Assembly (NCBI GenBank): GCA_965233625.1
Contig: OZ247499.1
Location: 434,001-498,000 of the forward strand
Direction: 5' to 3'
Source of the DNA: G965233625 sp965233625
GTDB lineage: Bacteria; Planctomycetota; Planctomycetia; Pirellulales; Pirellulaceae
Length of the DNA stretch: 64,000 nucleotides
This document shows, piece by piece, positions 51,376-60,076 of the stretch. The notes beneath the pieces were generated by a model. That model worked only from the letters and a program-made list of their open reading frames with translations. It had not been told where the DNA came from and searched no databases. Positions within the stretch are counted from its first letter, which is position 1. Each line of letters begins with the position of its first letter. The position numbers and the translations under genes were made by a program.

Positions 51376-53277
51376 ATGAATATCTTCAAATACACAACAT
51401 CTTTAGCGCTGGTGGTCAGCGTCGGGTCGTTCGTGGGGCAGGCCCACGCCGCAACGCCCTCAGCCGCCCAGGCGCTGGCTCTGCGTCCCATTCAAAAGGA
51501 CGTAGATTTTGACCAGCCGACTGCAGAAGACACAAAAGACTGCACGGTGAAGCAGGAGACGCGCAACGGCGGCTCTGGTTGGGTCGTCCGCGATGCTGGC
51601 GGCCGCCTGCTGCGTGCGTTTCTGGACTCCAACGCAGACAACAAGATTGACCTCTGGTGCTACTACAAGAATGGCGTCGAGGTTTACCGCGATGTTGACG
51701 GCGACTTCAATTCCAAAGCGGATCAGTACCGCTGGTTGGGCACCAGCGGCATCCGCTGGGGCATCGACAAGGACGAAGACGGCCGGATCGATAGCTGGAA
51801 GATGATTTCCGCGGAAGAAGTCACTGCCGAAGTTGTCGCTGCTCTGCGGACCAACGACGCCCGCCGTTTCCGCGCTCTTCTGCTCACACGCACCGAACTG
51901 GAAAAGCTTGGCGTTGGTAAAACCCACCGTAAGGAACTGGCGGAGAAAATCGAAAACGCCGCCAACAGCTTCTCACGCGTCGCCGCCCGCCAGAAAGATG
52001 TTACCCGCGAAACGCAGTGGGTGCACTTCGGCGGCAGTCAGCCCGGCGTGGCGCCTGCCGGTGTAGATGGCTCCACCAGCGACGTGTTTGTGTACGACAA
52101 TGTGATGGCCATGGTTGAAACCGATGGCAAACCCGCGCAGGTTTCGATCGGTTCGCTTGTGAAAAGCGGTGAATCCTGGCGCCTGATCGATCTTCCAGCC
52201 GCCTTCATCGAAGGCCAGGCAAACGCAGGCAGCTACTTCTTCCAGGCTTCCGCCACACGCGGTCCGATTGATCCCGTCGCCATCGGCGGCCTCAGCGAGT
52301 CCGCGCAGAACCTGATCCGCGACTTTGAAGACGTAGATAAAGAACTGGCTTCCGCCACGTCCGCCGCATCACGTAACAGCCTGCATGAGAAACGCGCCGG
52401 CATCCTCGACAAGCTGATTGACGTCATCAACGGCGAAGACCGCATTAACTGGGTCAAGCAATACGCCGACACACTCAGCGCAGCCGTGCAGACGGGCGAA
52501 TACCCAGGCGGCGGCGCCAAACTCGCCAGCCTGTATAAGAAGGCCGCCAGCACCAGCGGACTCACCTCGGCGGCGCCGTACATCAAATACCGCTACATCA
52601 CGGTCGAGTACGGCAAGCGGATGCAAAGCCCTTCGGCTGACTTCGCCAAAGTACAGGAACAGTGGATCGAAGATCTGACAGACTTCGCCAAAGAATATCC
52701 CAAAGCCGACGATACACCCGAAGCGCTGCTTCAACTCGGTCTGGCTTACGAATTTGCGGGCAAAGAAAAAGAAGCACGCAGCGCCTATGCCAGCATCGTC
52801 GAGAACTACCCAAGCAGCGACGAACGCAACAAGGCCGCCGGCGCTGTCCGCCGGATCGATTCGGTTGGCAAAACCATTGCCCTCAGCGGCACCGGGCTGG
52901 ATGGCCGCGCGACGTCGCTTTCTTCGTACCGCGGCCGCACCGTGCTGATCTACTACTGGGCCACCTGGAACGATCAGGCTGCCAAGGAAGTGGAACTGTT
53001 TAACGAATTGCGGAAGAAGTACGCCAAAGACGGCTTCTCCATTATCGGTGTGAACGTCGATAGCTCGAAAGACGACGCCGTCGCCTTTCTCCGCAAGCAT
53101 GCAGCGCCTTGGCCGCACCTGCACGAAGCAGGCGGGCTGGACAGCCGACTGGCGACCAACCTGGGCGTACTCACGCTACCTGCCATGCTGCTGATTGATA
53201 AAGACGGCACCGTCATCAGCCGCAACATGAACATCGGCGAACTTGAAACAGAACTGGCCAAACGCCTTCGCAAATAG
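51376..53277 (+). CDS. Secreted protein with TlpA-like thioredoxin domain lacking CxxC
   Basis: 633 aa; signal peptide MNIFKYTTSL ... GQAHAATPS. Residues ~50-140 carry repeated Asp/Asn-rich turns (DSNADNKIDLWCYY, DVDGDFNSKADQYR, DKDEDGRIDSWK) of EF-hand/dockerin-like look. A helical middle includes a TPR-like stretch (~425-490). The C-terminal ~135 residues are a TlpA/peroxiredoxin-like fold (GRATSLSSYRGRTVLIYYWA, KDGFSIIGVNVDSSKDDAV, LTLPAMLLIDKDGTVIS). Where TlpA has WCxxC this protein has WATWNDQAAKE, so it cannot do thiol-disulfide exchange at that site. Probably a binding or structural periplasmic protein. Confidence 0.82.
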   Translation: MNIFKYTTSLALVVSVGSFVGQAHAATPSAAQALALRPIQKDVDFDQPTAEDTKDCTVKQETRNGGSGWVVRDAGGRLLRAFLDSNADNKIDLWCYYKNGVEVYRDVDGDFNSKADQYRWLGTSGIRWGIDKDEDGRIDSWKMISAEEVTAEVVAALRTNDARRFRALLLTRTELEKLGVGKTHRKELAEKIENAANSFSRVAARQKDVTRETQWVHFGGSQPGVAPAGVDGSTSDVFVYDNVMAMVETDGKPAQVSIGSLVKSGESWRLIDLPAAFIEGQANAGSYFFQASATRGPIDPVAIGGLSESAQNLIRDFEDVDKELASATSAASRNSLHEKRAGILDKLIDVINGEDRINWVKQYADTLSAAVQTGEYPGGGAKLASLYKKAASTSGLTSAAPYIKYRYITVEYGKRMQSPSADFAKVQEQWIEDLTDFAKEYPKADDTPEALLQLGLAYEFAGKEKEARSAYASIVENYPSSDERNKAAGAVRRIDSVGKTIALSGTGLDGRATSLSSYRGRTVLIYYWATWNDQAAKEVELFNELRKKYAKDGFSIIGVNVDSSKDDAVAFLRKHAAPWPHLHEAGGLDSRLATNLGVLTLPAMLLIDKDGTVISRNMNIGELETELAKRLRK

Positions 53278-53326
53278 TTACTGAACGGGCCCGGCACTCA
53301 CCGGGCACTATCAGCAACCTTCAAAC

Positions 53327-53363
53327 AGAGCCTGTGGATGCACGTCATCTGCAGGCTCTTTTT
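53327..53363 (+). terminator. Rho-independent terminator after the thioredoxin-like gene
   Basis: AGAGCCTG (53327-53334) pairs with CAGGCTCT (53352-53359), with an inner GATG/CATC stem, followed by TTTT. Confidence 0.75.
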
Positions 53364-53484
53364 CGTGGGGTGAGAATTGCAATGGGGAACTTGATAGAGA
53401 TCACGTGCGAAACGCGGTACGATGGACCCTCAACACCAAACCACGTAATGCTGTCACTTCCCACCACACCCAGCCTTAAATCGA

Positions 53485-56472
53485 ATGAACATGCGGACGG
53501 AATTCTATCTCATCTTTGCCTGCATCTGCTGCGCTGCGACCTCTCTATCTGCCGACGAATACAAGTTGCAGCCACTGCCCTACAACCATCCGGGGCTGGT
53601 GGTTGATCTGGGTGTCGGGTTGTGGGCCTTCCCGTTGCCGCTTGACTACGACAACGATGGCGATATGGATCTGCTGGTCGGCTGTCCGGACAAACCCTCG
53701 CGCGGCACCTATTTCTTCGAAAACCCGACGCAGGACCCCAAGCAGAAGATGCCCGTGTTCAAGCCGGGCGTGCGGATCGGCAACGGCTACCATTTCATGA
53801 TGCTCAGCCGGATCAACGGCGAAGAGGTTGTGCTCACACCCGGCAAAGAATTCCGCCGGGATGCGAAAACGGGTAAGTTCAATTTCGACAAGCCACAGAG
53901 CATCGCAGCCATCCCCAACCCCAACGCAAAGTCCGGGGGCCGCACGCGTGGCAACATGTGGCGCTACGTTGATTTCGACGGGGACGGCGACCACGACATT
54001 GTGGTTGGCGCCGGAGACTGGTCCGACCTGGGCTGGGATCACGCGTACGATCGCAACGGTGTCTGGCGCAACGGCCCGCTGCATGGCTTCGTTTACCTGA
54101 TGAAGAACGAAGGCAGCGACAGCAAACCCGCGTACTCGAAGACGCCACAACGGATACAAGCCGGCGGCGGCGATATCGATGTCTATGGCTGGCCCTCACC
54201 CAATGTGGCTGACTTTGATGGTGACGGCGATCTCGATATTCTCTGTGGCGAGTTTATGGACGGCTTCACCTATTTTCAGAACACAGGCAGCCGGAAAGAA
54301 CCTGCGTACGCTGCCGGGGTGAAGCTCTCCGATGCAACAGGCACGCCGCTGAAGATGCACCTGCAAATGATTACGCCGACAGCCATCGACTGGGACGCAG
54401 ACGGCGATCTGGATCTCATCTGCGGCGATGAAGATGGCCGCGTCGCCCTGCTGGAAAACACTGGCAAGCTCCGCGATCACGCACCCGTTTTCGCGCCGCC
54501 GCAATATTTCAAGCAGCAGGCAGACACGCTCAAGTTCGGCGCCCTGGCAACGCCCTTCGTTTACGATTGGGACAACGACGGTGACCAGGACATTCTGTGC
54601 GGCAACACGGCAGGCTCGATCGGTCTGTTTGAAAACCTTGGTAAAGGTGATAACAACCTGCCGAAGTGGAACGCCCCCAAGCTGCTCAACGTGAAATCGC
54701 CCACGGGCGACACAAAGCCCTTCCGCGTGCTGGCCGGTTCCAATGGCTCTATCCAGGGACCGTGTGAAGCGAAGTGGGGCTACACGACGCTCTCCGTCGC
54801 CGACTGGGATGGCGATGGCGACGGCGACATCATCTACAACTCTATCCTCGGCCGCATCGAAATCCTGCTGAACCAGAACGGTACGCTGCAGCCGCACCAT
54901 CTGGACACCGGCGTCCGCGAACTGCCGCCCGCCTGGTACTGGTGGCAAAGCCCGGCCAGCAACACGCTCTCGCAATGGCGGACGACGCCACTGTGCCTGG
55001 ACTTTGATGGCGATAAAAAACTGGACTTCGTCATGCTCGACCAGCAGGGCTACCTCACCTTGCGACGGTCCGGCAAAGCCGCCGAGCGGATCTTCGTTGA
55101 TGAAGCGGGTGAGCCTCTAAGACTAAACGCCGGTACATGCGGTCGTTCGGGCCGGGTGAAGTTGGCAATGGTGGACTGGGACGGGGACTCGCGGCTGGAC
55201 CTGCTGGTGAACTCTGAAAACGCCACCTGGTACCGCAACTGCGAAGATCGCGATGGCAAGATCGTTCTGAAGAAAATCGGCAACCTTGCCCGCCGCAATG
55301 TTGCCGGCCACACTTCAAGCCCCGCGGTCTGCGATTTCAATGCAGACGGCAAACCCGACTTGCTGGTCGGCAGCGAAAACGGACGCATCTACCACATCCG
55401 GCACGATGAATGCGTGGCCTTCACCCCAGCACAAACTAAAGCGAAAATACCCGCGCCCGCGGCCGCGAAAAGGTTCCCCGGTCTAGTGCACGAAGAATTC
55501 ATCTTCAATAATCCCCGGTTCAAACAGTGCCACGCTTCAACCGTCTGCCAGACCACGCGCGGCATGGTGGCAGCATGGTTTGGCGGCACGAAGGAAGGCG
55601 CCAAAGACGTTGGCATCTGGACCAGCTATCACGATGGCCTGCGGTGGAGTTCGCCTTCGCAGGTCGCAACGGGCGTGCAGCACGACGGCCTGCGTTATCC
55701 CTGCTGGAACCCCGTGCTCTATCAGCCACCTGGCGATGCACCCACTTTGCTGTTCTTTAAAGTTGGTCCCAATCCGCGTGAGTGGTGGGGCGAGATGATG
55801 GTCAGTTACGACCGGGGCCGCACGTTTGTTGAAAGGCGCCGGCTTCCGCAGGGCATCGACGGCCCGGTCCGTTGCAAGCCAATTCTGCTTAAAGACGGGC
55901 ACACCTTGCTTTGCGGATCTTCAACCGAATACGACGGCTGGCGCGTTCACTTTGAATCCAATGAACTCACTGACGGCATTCCCGGCGGCACCTGGAAAAG
56001 AATTGGTCCCATTAATGACGCCAGCAAATTCAACGCCATCCAGCCCACGTTCCTCCGCCATAAAGATGGTCAGCTACAAGTCCTCTGCCGGACTAAGGAA
56101 AGCGTTGTCGCAACAAGTTTCAGCAAAGACAACGGCGCAACCTGGTCGAAAATGACGGCCACGGATTTGCCGAACCCCAACTCCGGCATCGACGCCGTGA
56201 CCCTGCAGGATGGGCGGCATCTGCTGATCTACAATCCACTATCATCCGGCGCCAGCGGTTGGGGCCGTCGCGGGAAGCTCAGCATCGCTGTCTCTACCGA
56301 TGGCAAGAAGTGGCAGCACGCTGGCGATCTGGAACAGGAAAAGAATGCCGAATTCAGTTACCCGGCGGTCGTTCAGAGCGATGATGGCAAGGTGCATGTC
56401 ACCTACACCTACAAACGCCGCAACATCAAGCACGTCGTGATTGATCCCAGAGAACTGAAACCTGTTGATTAA
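53485..56472 (+). CDS. VCBS/FG-GAP repeat protein fused to a sialidase-like (BNR) domain
   Basis: 995 aa; short signal peptide (FYLIFACICCAATSLSADE). Residues ~45-630 hold about nine calcium-binding FG-GAP loops (DYDNDGDMDLL, DFDGDGDHDIV, DFDGDGDLDIL, DWDADGDLDLI, DWDNDGDQDIL, DWDGDGDGDII, DFDGDKKLDFV, DWDGDSRLDLL, DFNADGKPDLL), i.e. an integrin-like propeller. Residues ~665-990 are a BNR/sialidase-like propeller (TTRGMVAAWFGGTKEGAKDV, SYDRGRTFVERRRLP, SFSKDNGATWSKM, HVTYTYKRRNIKHVVI). The second part resembles exo-alpha-sialidases often annotated in planctomycetes. True sialidase activity is not proven. ATG 53485, or 53491 two codons on. Confidence 0.85.
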   Translation: MNMRTEFYLIFACICCAATSLSADEYKLQPLPYNHPGLVVDLGVGLWAFPLPLDYDNDGDMDLLVGCPDKPSRGTYFFENPTQDPKQKMPVFKPGVRIGNGYHFMMLSRINGEEVVLTPGKEFRRDAKTGKFNFDKPQSIAAIPNPNAKSGGRTRGNMWRYVDFDGDGDHDIVVGAGDWSDLGWDHAYDRNGVWRNGPLHGFVYLMKNEGSDSKPAYSKTPQRIQAGGGDIDVYGWPSPNVADFDGDGDLDILCGEFMDGFTYFQNTGSRKEPAYAAGVKLSDATGTPLKMHLQMITPTAIDWDADGDLDLICGDEDGRVALLENTGKLRDHAPVFAPPQYFKQQADTLKFGALATPFVYDWDNDGDQDILCGNTAGSIGLFENLGKGDNNLPKWNAPKLLNVKSPTGDTKPFRVLAGSNGSIQGPCEAKWGYTTLSVADWDGDGDGDIIYNSILGRIEILLNQNGTLQPHHLDTGVRELPPAWYWWQSPASNTLSQWRTTPLCLDFDGDKKLDFVMLDQQGYLTLRRSGKAAERIFVDEAGEPLRLNAGTCGRSGRVKLAMVDWDGDSRLDLLVNSENATWYRNCEDRDGKIVLKKIGNLARRNVAGHTSSPAVCDFNADGKPDLLVGSENGRIYHIRHDECVAFTPAQTKAKIPAPAAAKRFPGLVHEEFIFNNPRFKQCHASTVCQTTRGMVAAWFGGTKEGAKDVGIWTSYHDGLRWSSPSQVATGVQHDGLRYPCWNPVLYQPPGDAPTLLFFKVGPNPREWWGEMMVSYDRGRTFVERRRLPQGIDGPVRCKPILLKDGHTLLCGSSTEYDGWRVHFESNELTDGIPGGTWKRIGPINDASKFNAIQPTFLRHKDGQLQVLCRTKESVVATSFSKDNGATWSKMTATDLPNPNSGIDAVTLQDGRHLLIYNPLSSGASGWGRRGKLSIAVSTDGKKWQHAGDLEQEKNAEFSYPAVVQSDDGKVHVTYTYKRRNIKHVVIDPRELKPVD

Positions 56473-56481
56473 AGAAGAACG

Positions 56482-56742
56482 CTAACCGTTCCAACGCAGG
56501 CGGTAAGGGCCGCGAACCTCTCGCAGGTCCACCGTCTCCCCCCGCTGGTTGGCGACAATCTGCCCGCGTGCGATCAATTCCAGCGCCGCCTGCTTCACCA
56601 CCGGCATCCATTCCCGCCAGTCTTCCGCAGAAAGCTGGCGGGCGGCTTCAGACGGGCAGATCGTTTTTCCGGCGCCGCGTTCTTCGCACAAAGCGAGAAT
56701 AACAGCGCTGGCGGCTTCCATCTCTGGTTTACCGGCGTCCAT
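56482..56742 (-). CDS. DUF3253 small protein
   Basis: 86 aa from ATG 56742, overlapping the end of pdeM by 14 bp; a TTG at 56754 is possible. The sequence ICPSEAARQLSAEDWREWMP then ALELIARGQIVANQRGETVD and RGPYRLRW is the complete DUF3253 pattern, a winged-helix-like domain of unknown role. Translational coupling to pdeM suggests it belongs to the DNA-repair operon as its last gene. Confidence 0.85.
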   Translation of the reverse strand: MDAGKPEMEAASAVILALCEERGAGKTICPSEAARQLSAEDWREWMPVVKQAALELIARGQIVANQRGETVDLREVRGPYRLRWNG

Positions 56743-57415
56743 TGCTGACCACAATCTGCGGCAATTGCGTCACCTCTCCATCCGCCACGGCGAACACGCG
56801 GTCGTCCGCTGCCGGGCGGACGGTTTCGCAGCCGGTAAATTCGCCAAAGGCAGGCAGCACCATGAATTCTTCGGTCACCCAGAAGCAAGGAATTTTCTCC
56901 CCCGCGGCGCTGCCCGGCAACCTTACACCGGGATGAATATGTCCGGCCAGCGCAAACCGGCCATCCTCTTCATTCGCTTGATGAAAATGGCAGAAGGCGA
57001 ACGGGCCATGCGGCGCCGGCTCTTCCAGCAATTCCATTTTCATGGCTGCGAACAGTCCGTCGTGGCCGCGGTCGTGATTGCCCGCAACAAGTGAAAGTTG
57101 CAGTTGTGAATGCTGCTGCCGCCAGGCAATCAGGTCCGCTTCGTAACTTGCATCGCGGCCGCGGTAAGAGTGCACAAAGTCACCCAGCACCACCAGCCGG
57201 CTGGCGCCATAATTTTCAATCAACTGCGAGAGCCTGTGCAGCATGACCGCCGTCGTGCCACCTGGCACCGGGATGCCAAACCGGCGGAAGGTGGCGGCTT
57301 TGCCAAAATGCGTATCGGCCACAAACAGCGTCCGCTCCGCCGCCCACCAGACGGCTTTGGCGGGCAGCAGTTCCAGCTGTTGATCGCGGACTTCCAGTGT
57401 CAAAGTGTTCTGCAT
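56729..57415 (-). CDS. pdeM: Ligase-associated DNA damage response endonuclease PdeM
   Basis: 228 aa calcineurin-like metallophosphoesterase. Metal motifs in order: LFVADTHFGKAATFRRFG (D-x-H), VLGDFVHSYRGRD (GD), LVAGNHDRGH (GNHD), FCHFHQAN and LAGHIHPGV (GHxH). Matches the PdeM family encoded with Lhr, LigB-type ligase and exonuclease in ligase-associated clusters. Cytoplasmic. ATG 57415 has GGAG 7 nt upstream. It follows the Lhr gene by 18 bp. Confidence 0.92.
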   Translation of the reverse strand: MQNTLTLEVRDQQLELLPAKAVWWAAERTLFVADTHFGKAATFRRFGIPVPGGTTAVMLHRLSQLIENYGASRLVVLGDFVHSYRGRDASYEADLIAWRQQHSQLQLSLVAGNHDRGHDGLFAAMKMELLEEPAPHGPFAFCHFHQANEEDGRFALAGHIHPGVRLPGSAAGEKIPCFWVTEEFMVLPAFGEFTGCETVRPAADDRVFAVADGEVTQLPQIVVSNGRR

Positions 57416-57433
57416 CTCCGTACTCCGCCGGGG

Positions 57434-60061
57434 TTAATCCTGCATGGTTTCGCGGGCGTGATTCTCCAGCGACTCCTGCATCCGTTTCAGCCTATCCGAT
57501 AGTTTCTCGCTACTAAGCCGGTCCCGCAATCCGTCTGCGATCAACGGAAACGCCAGCGGCGTCGGGCGGGCAATCTCGTTGATGACAATTTCACAGTCAG
57601 CAATGCGTTGCAGCGCCGCCGCCAGTCGCGACTGTTGCAACTGGCGTTGCAGCACCTCTTTGTGCGCCTGATGTAGCAGCAGATTGTCCGGGTCATATTC
57701 CTGAAAAACGTCGAAGAACAAATTGCTGGAAGCTTGCAGATGCCGGGCTGCTTTCCGCTGGCCTGGATAGCCTTCGAAGATCAGGCCGGCAATCCGTGCA
57801 ATCTCCCGGAACTGCCGCTTGGACATTTCGCTGGCATTCAGACTCTGAAAGATGTCTTCCGCAATCGTCGCCGCCGAGAACAGTCCCGCAGCGATGCCCC
57901 GTTCCAGATCCGCCTCGCTAGGCGACGTCAGCGCGAAACCATAATCGTTCATCGCCATCGAGAACGAAATCGGCTGTAACTGCGAAAGCCGCCAGGCCAG
58001 CAGCGCCGCCATCCCCTCATGCACCAGACGCCCGTCAAAAGGATACACAAACAGATGATGGCCGCCCCGGTCCTTTAAACGCTCAATCAATAATTGATTG
58101 CTGCCGGGCAGAACCGACCACGCAGCCTGCACTTCAAGCAGCGGTTTCACCGCCCGCAACTCTGGCGAATCAAATACGCCGGACCGGGCTTCCGTCAACT
58201 TCTGTCGCAGGGCTGCGGAAACCTCCGAAGACAGCGGCATCCGCCCGCCCATCCACCGCGGAATGGTGGTCGTCTTGCCTTTGCCCTTTCGCACATAAGC
58301 CACGTTATCGCGGAATCGCACCAGTTCCAGCAGCTTACCACCCAGCAGAAAACGGTCGCCCGTTTCCATCTTGCCGATGAAAGATTCTTCCACGGTGCCC
58401 AGCGACCCACCCCGTAAATACTTCACTTTAATGGCCGCATCGCCGACGATGGTGCCAATCGAAAGCCGGTGCAACCGCGCAATGCGATCGTCCTTGACCA
58501 CATACCGCCCGCCTTCCATCTGGATGCGATGGAAGTCCGGGTACGCCCCCAGTGAGGCGCCGCCGCGTTCGGCAAAATCCAGCACCCACTGCCATTCGGC
58601 ATCGCTAAGCGTGGCATAAGCCGTTGTGGTCCGCACTTCCGCCAGCAGTTCCTCTGGATCAAAACCACCCGCCAGAGCGACCGTGACCACATGCTGCGCG
58701 AGCACGTCCAGCGGGTTGCGCACCGGGATGCGTGCTTCAATCTGGTTGGCCTCAATCGCGTCGCGCACCGCGGCTAATTCGATCAGTTCTAGGGCGTTGG
58801 TCGGGACGAAGGTAACGCGACTAGCAACGCCCGGCTGATGCCCGCTCCGCCCGGCGCGTTGCAGTAATCTGGCGTTGCCCTTCGGACTGCCAACCTGAAA
58901 AACATGATCGACCACGCTAAAGTCGACACCCAGATCCAGACTCGACGTGCACACGCAACATTTCAGCGAACCTTCGCGAAGCGACGCCTCGACCCAGTCC
59001 CGCAATCCGCGGTCCAGCGAACCGTGATGCACTGCAATCTGGCCGGCCAGTCCGGGGTCCGCATTCAACAACGCGCGGTACCAGAACTCCGTCTGCGACC
59101 GGGTGTTGGTGAACACCAGCGAAGTACGTGCTGCGTTGACCGCTGCGGCGACCTGTGGCGCCAGTCGCGTGCCCAGATGCCCCGACCACGGAAACCGCTC
59201 GATAGACTCTGGAATCAGCGAGCGGATTTCCAGCTTCTTCTGCATACTGCCGCGGATCAGCCGCGCCGGGCGTTGCGGATTGGCGCCTGTCAGCGTCGCG
59301 AGCGCTTCGTCCAGGTTGCCAATAGTGGCGGACATGCCCCACTGACGGAGTTGTGGCTGCGTGGCTCTTAGGCGGGCCAGTGCCAGTTCTGTCTGCACCC
59401 CGCGTTTGCTGCCCATCAGTTCGTGCCATTCGTCGACAACGACCAGTTTTAGTTCGTCAAACCGGTCTAACGTCTCCGGCCATGAGAGCATTAGCGTGAG
59501 GCTTTCGGGCGTAGTGACCAGCACTTCGGGATAGCGTTTCCGCTGCCTATTGCGGGTGCGGGCGTCGGTGTCGCCTGTGCGTTTTTCGACAAGCCAGGGA
59601 AGGCCAAGTTCATCCACCGCTGCGGCCAGACTTGCGGTGGTGTCTGAGGCGAGTGCTCGCAGCGGCGTGACCCAAAGGACTTGAATACGGCGGTTCTTAT
59701 CCAGTGGCTTCGCCCGGCGGCGTTTTGGTTTCTCACGATTAAGCTTGTCGATGCTGGTCGCCTTTTGTGGCGTGGTGCTGGCGGTCACTACTTCAACCAG
59801 GCCGGCGACTTCCTGGTACTGATTCTCTTTCTGAAAGTCTTTCAGCTCATTGAAAGCTTCTTTGTGGGTTGCCAGCCACTCAATGGCCGCGCCCAGAAAA
59901 ACCGCCAGCGTTTTGCCGGTTCCCGTCGGCGCATGCACCAGACCGTGATCTCCATCCAGAAACGCCTGCCACGTCTGCTCCTGAAAAGGGAACGGGCGCC
60001 GGTCTTTCTGCTTGAACCATCTGCGGACATAAGCAACCGCCTGCTGCTGGTAGGTTGGCAT
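57434..60061 (-). CDS. lhr: Lhr-type ATP-dependent DNA helicase (ligase-associated)
   Basis: 875 aa. SF2 helicase: Q-motif region RRPFPFQEQTWQAF, Walker A HAPTGTGKT (~45-53), Ib VLWVTPLRALASDT, DEVH-like VVVDEWHELMGSK, SATIGNLDEAL, motif V/VI VDHVFQVGSPKGNARLLQRA then GRSGHQPG. A winged-helix and C-terminal Lhr-core domain follow. Family members are 3'-5' translocases acting on DNA and RNA:DNA duplexes. The start is the ATG at 60061 because GTAGGAG lies 8 nt upstream; a GTG at 60070 is less likely. Lies 15 bp after the ligase gene. Confidence 0.92.
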   Translation of the reverse strand: MPTYQQQAVAYVRRWFKQKDRRPFPFQEQTWQAFLDGDHGLVHAPTGTGKTLAVFLGAAIEWLATHKEAFNELKDFQKENQYQEVAGLVEVVTASTTPQKATSIDKLNREKPKRRRAKPLDKNRRIQVLWVTPLRALASDTTASLAAAVDELGLPWLVEKRTGDTDARTRNRQRKRYPEVLVTTPESLTLMLSWPETLDRFDELKLVVVDEWHELMGSKRGVQTELALARLRATQPQLRQWGMSATIGNLDEALATLTGANPQRPARLIRGSMQKKLEIRSLIPESIERFPWSGHLGTRLAPQVAAAVNAARTSLVFTNTRSQTEFWYRALLNADPGLAGQIAVHHGSLDRGLRDWVEASLREGSLKCCVCTSSLDLGVDFSVVDHVFQVGSPKGNARLLQRAGRSGHQPGVASRVTFVPTNALELIELAAVRDAIEANQIEARIPVRNPLDVLAQHVVTVALAGGFDPEELLAEVRTTTAYATLSDAEWQWVLDFAERGGASLGAYPDFHRIQMEGGRYVVKDDRIARLHRLSIGTIVGDAAIKVKYLRGGSLGTVEESFIGKMETGDRFLLGGKLLELVRFRDNVAYVRKGKGKTTTIPRWMGGRMPLSSEVSAALRQKLTEARSGVFDSPELRAVKPLLEVQAAWSVLPGSNQLLIERLKDRGGHHLFVYPFDGRLVHEGMAALLAWRLSQLQPISFSMAMNDYGFALTSPSEADLERGIAAGLFSAATIAEDIFQSLNASEMSKRQFREIARIAGLIFEGYPGQRKAARHLQASSNLFFDVFQEYDPDNLLLHQAHKEVLQRQLQQSRLAAALQRIADCEIVINEIARPTPLAFPLIADGLRDRLSSEKLSDRLKRMQESLENHARETMQD

Positions 60062-60076
60062 CGATAACACTCCTAC

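Noticed and set aside
53545..54975. Minus-strand ORFs of 204 and 259 aa
   Set aside because: Antisense to the VCBS repeats; their Val/Ala-rich repeats mirror the Asp-rich calcium loops.
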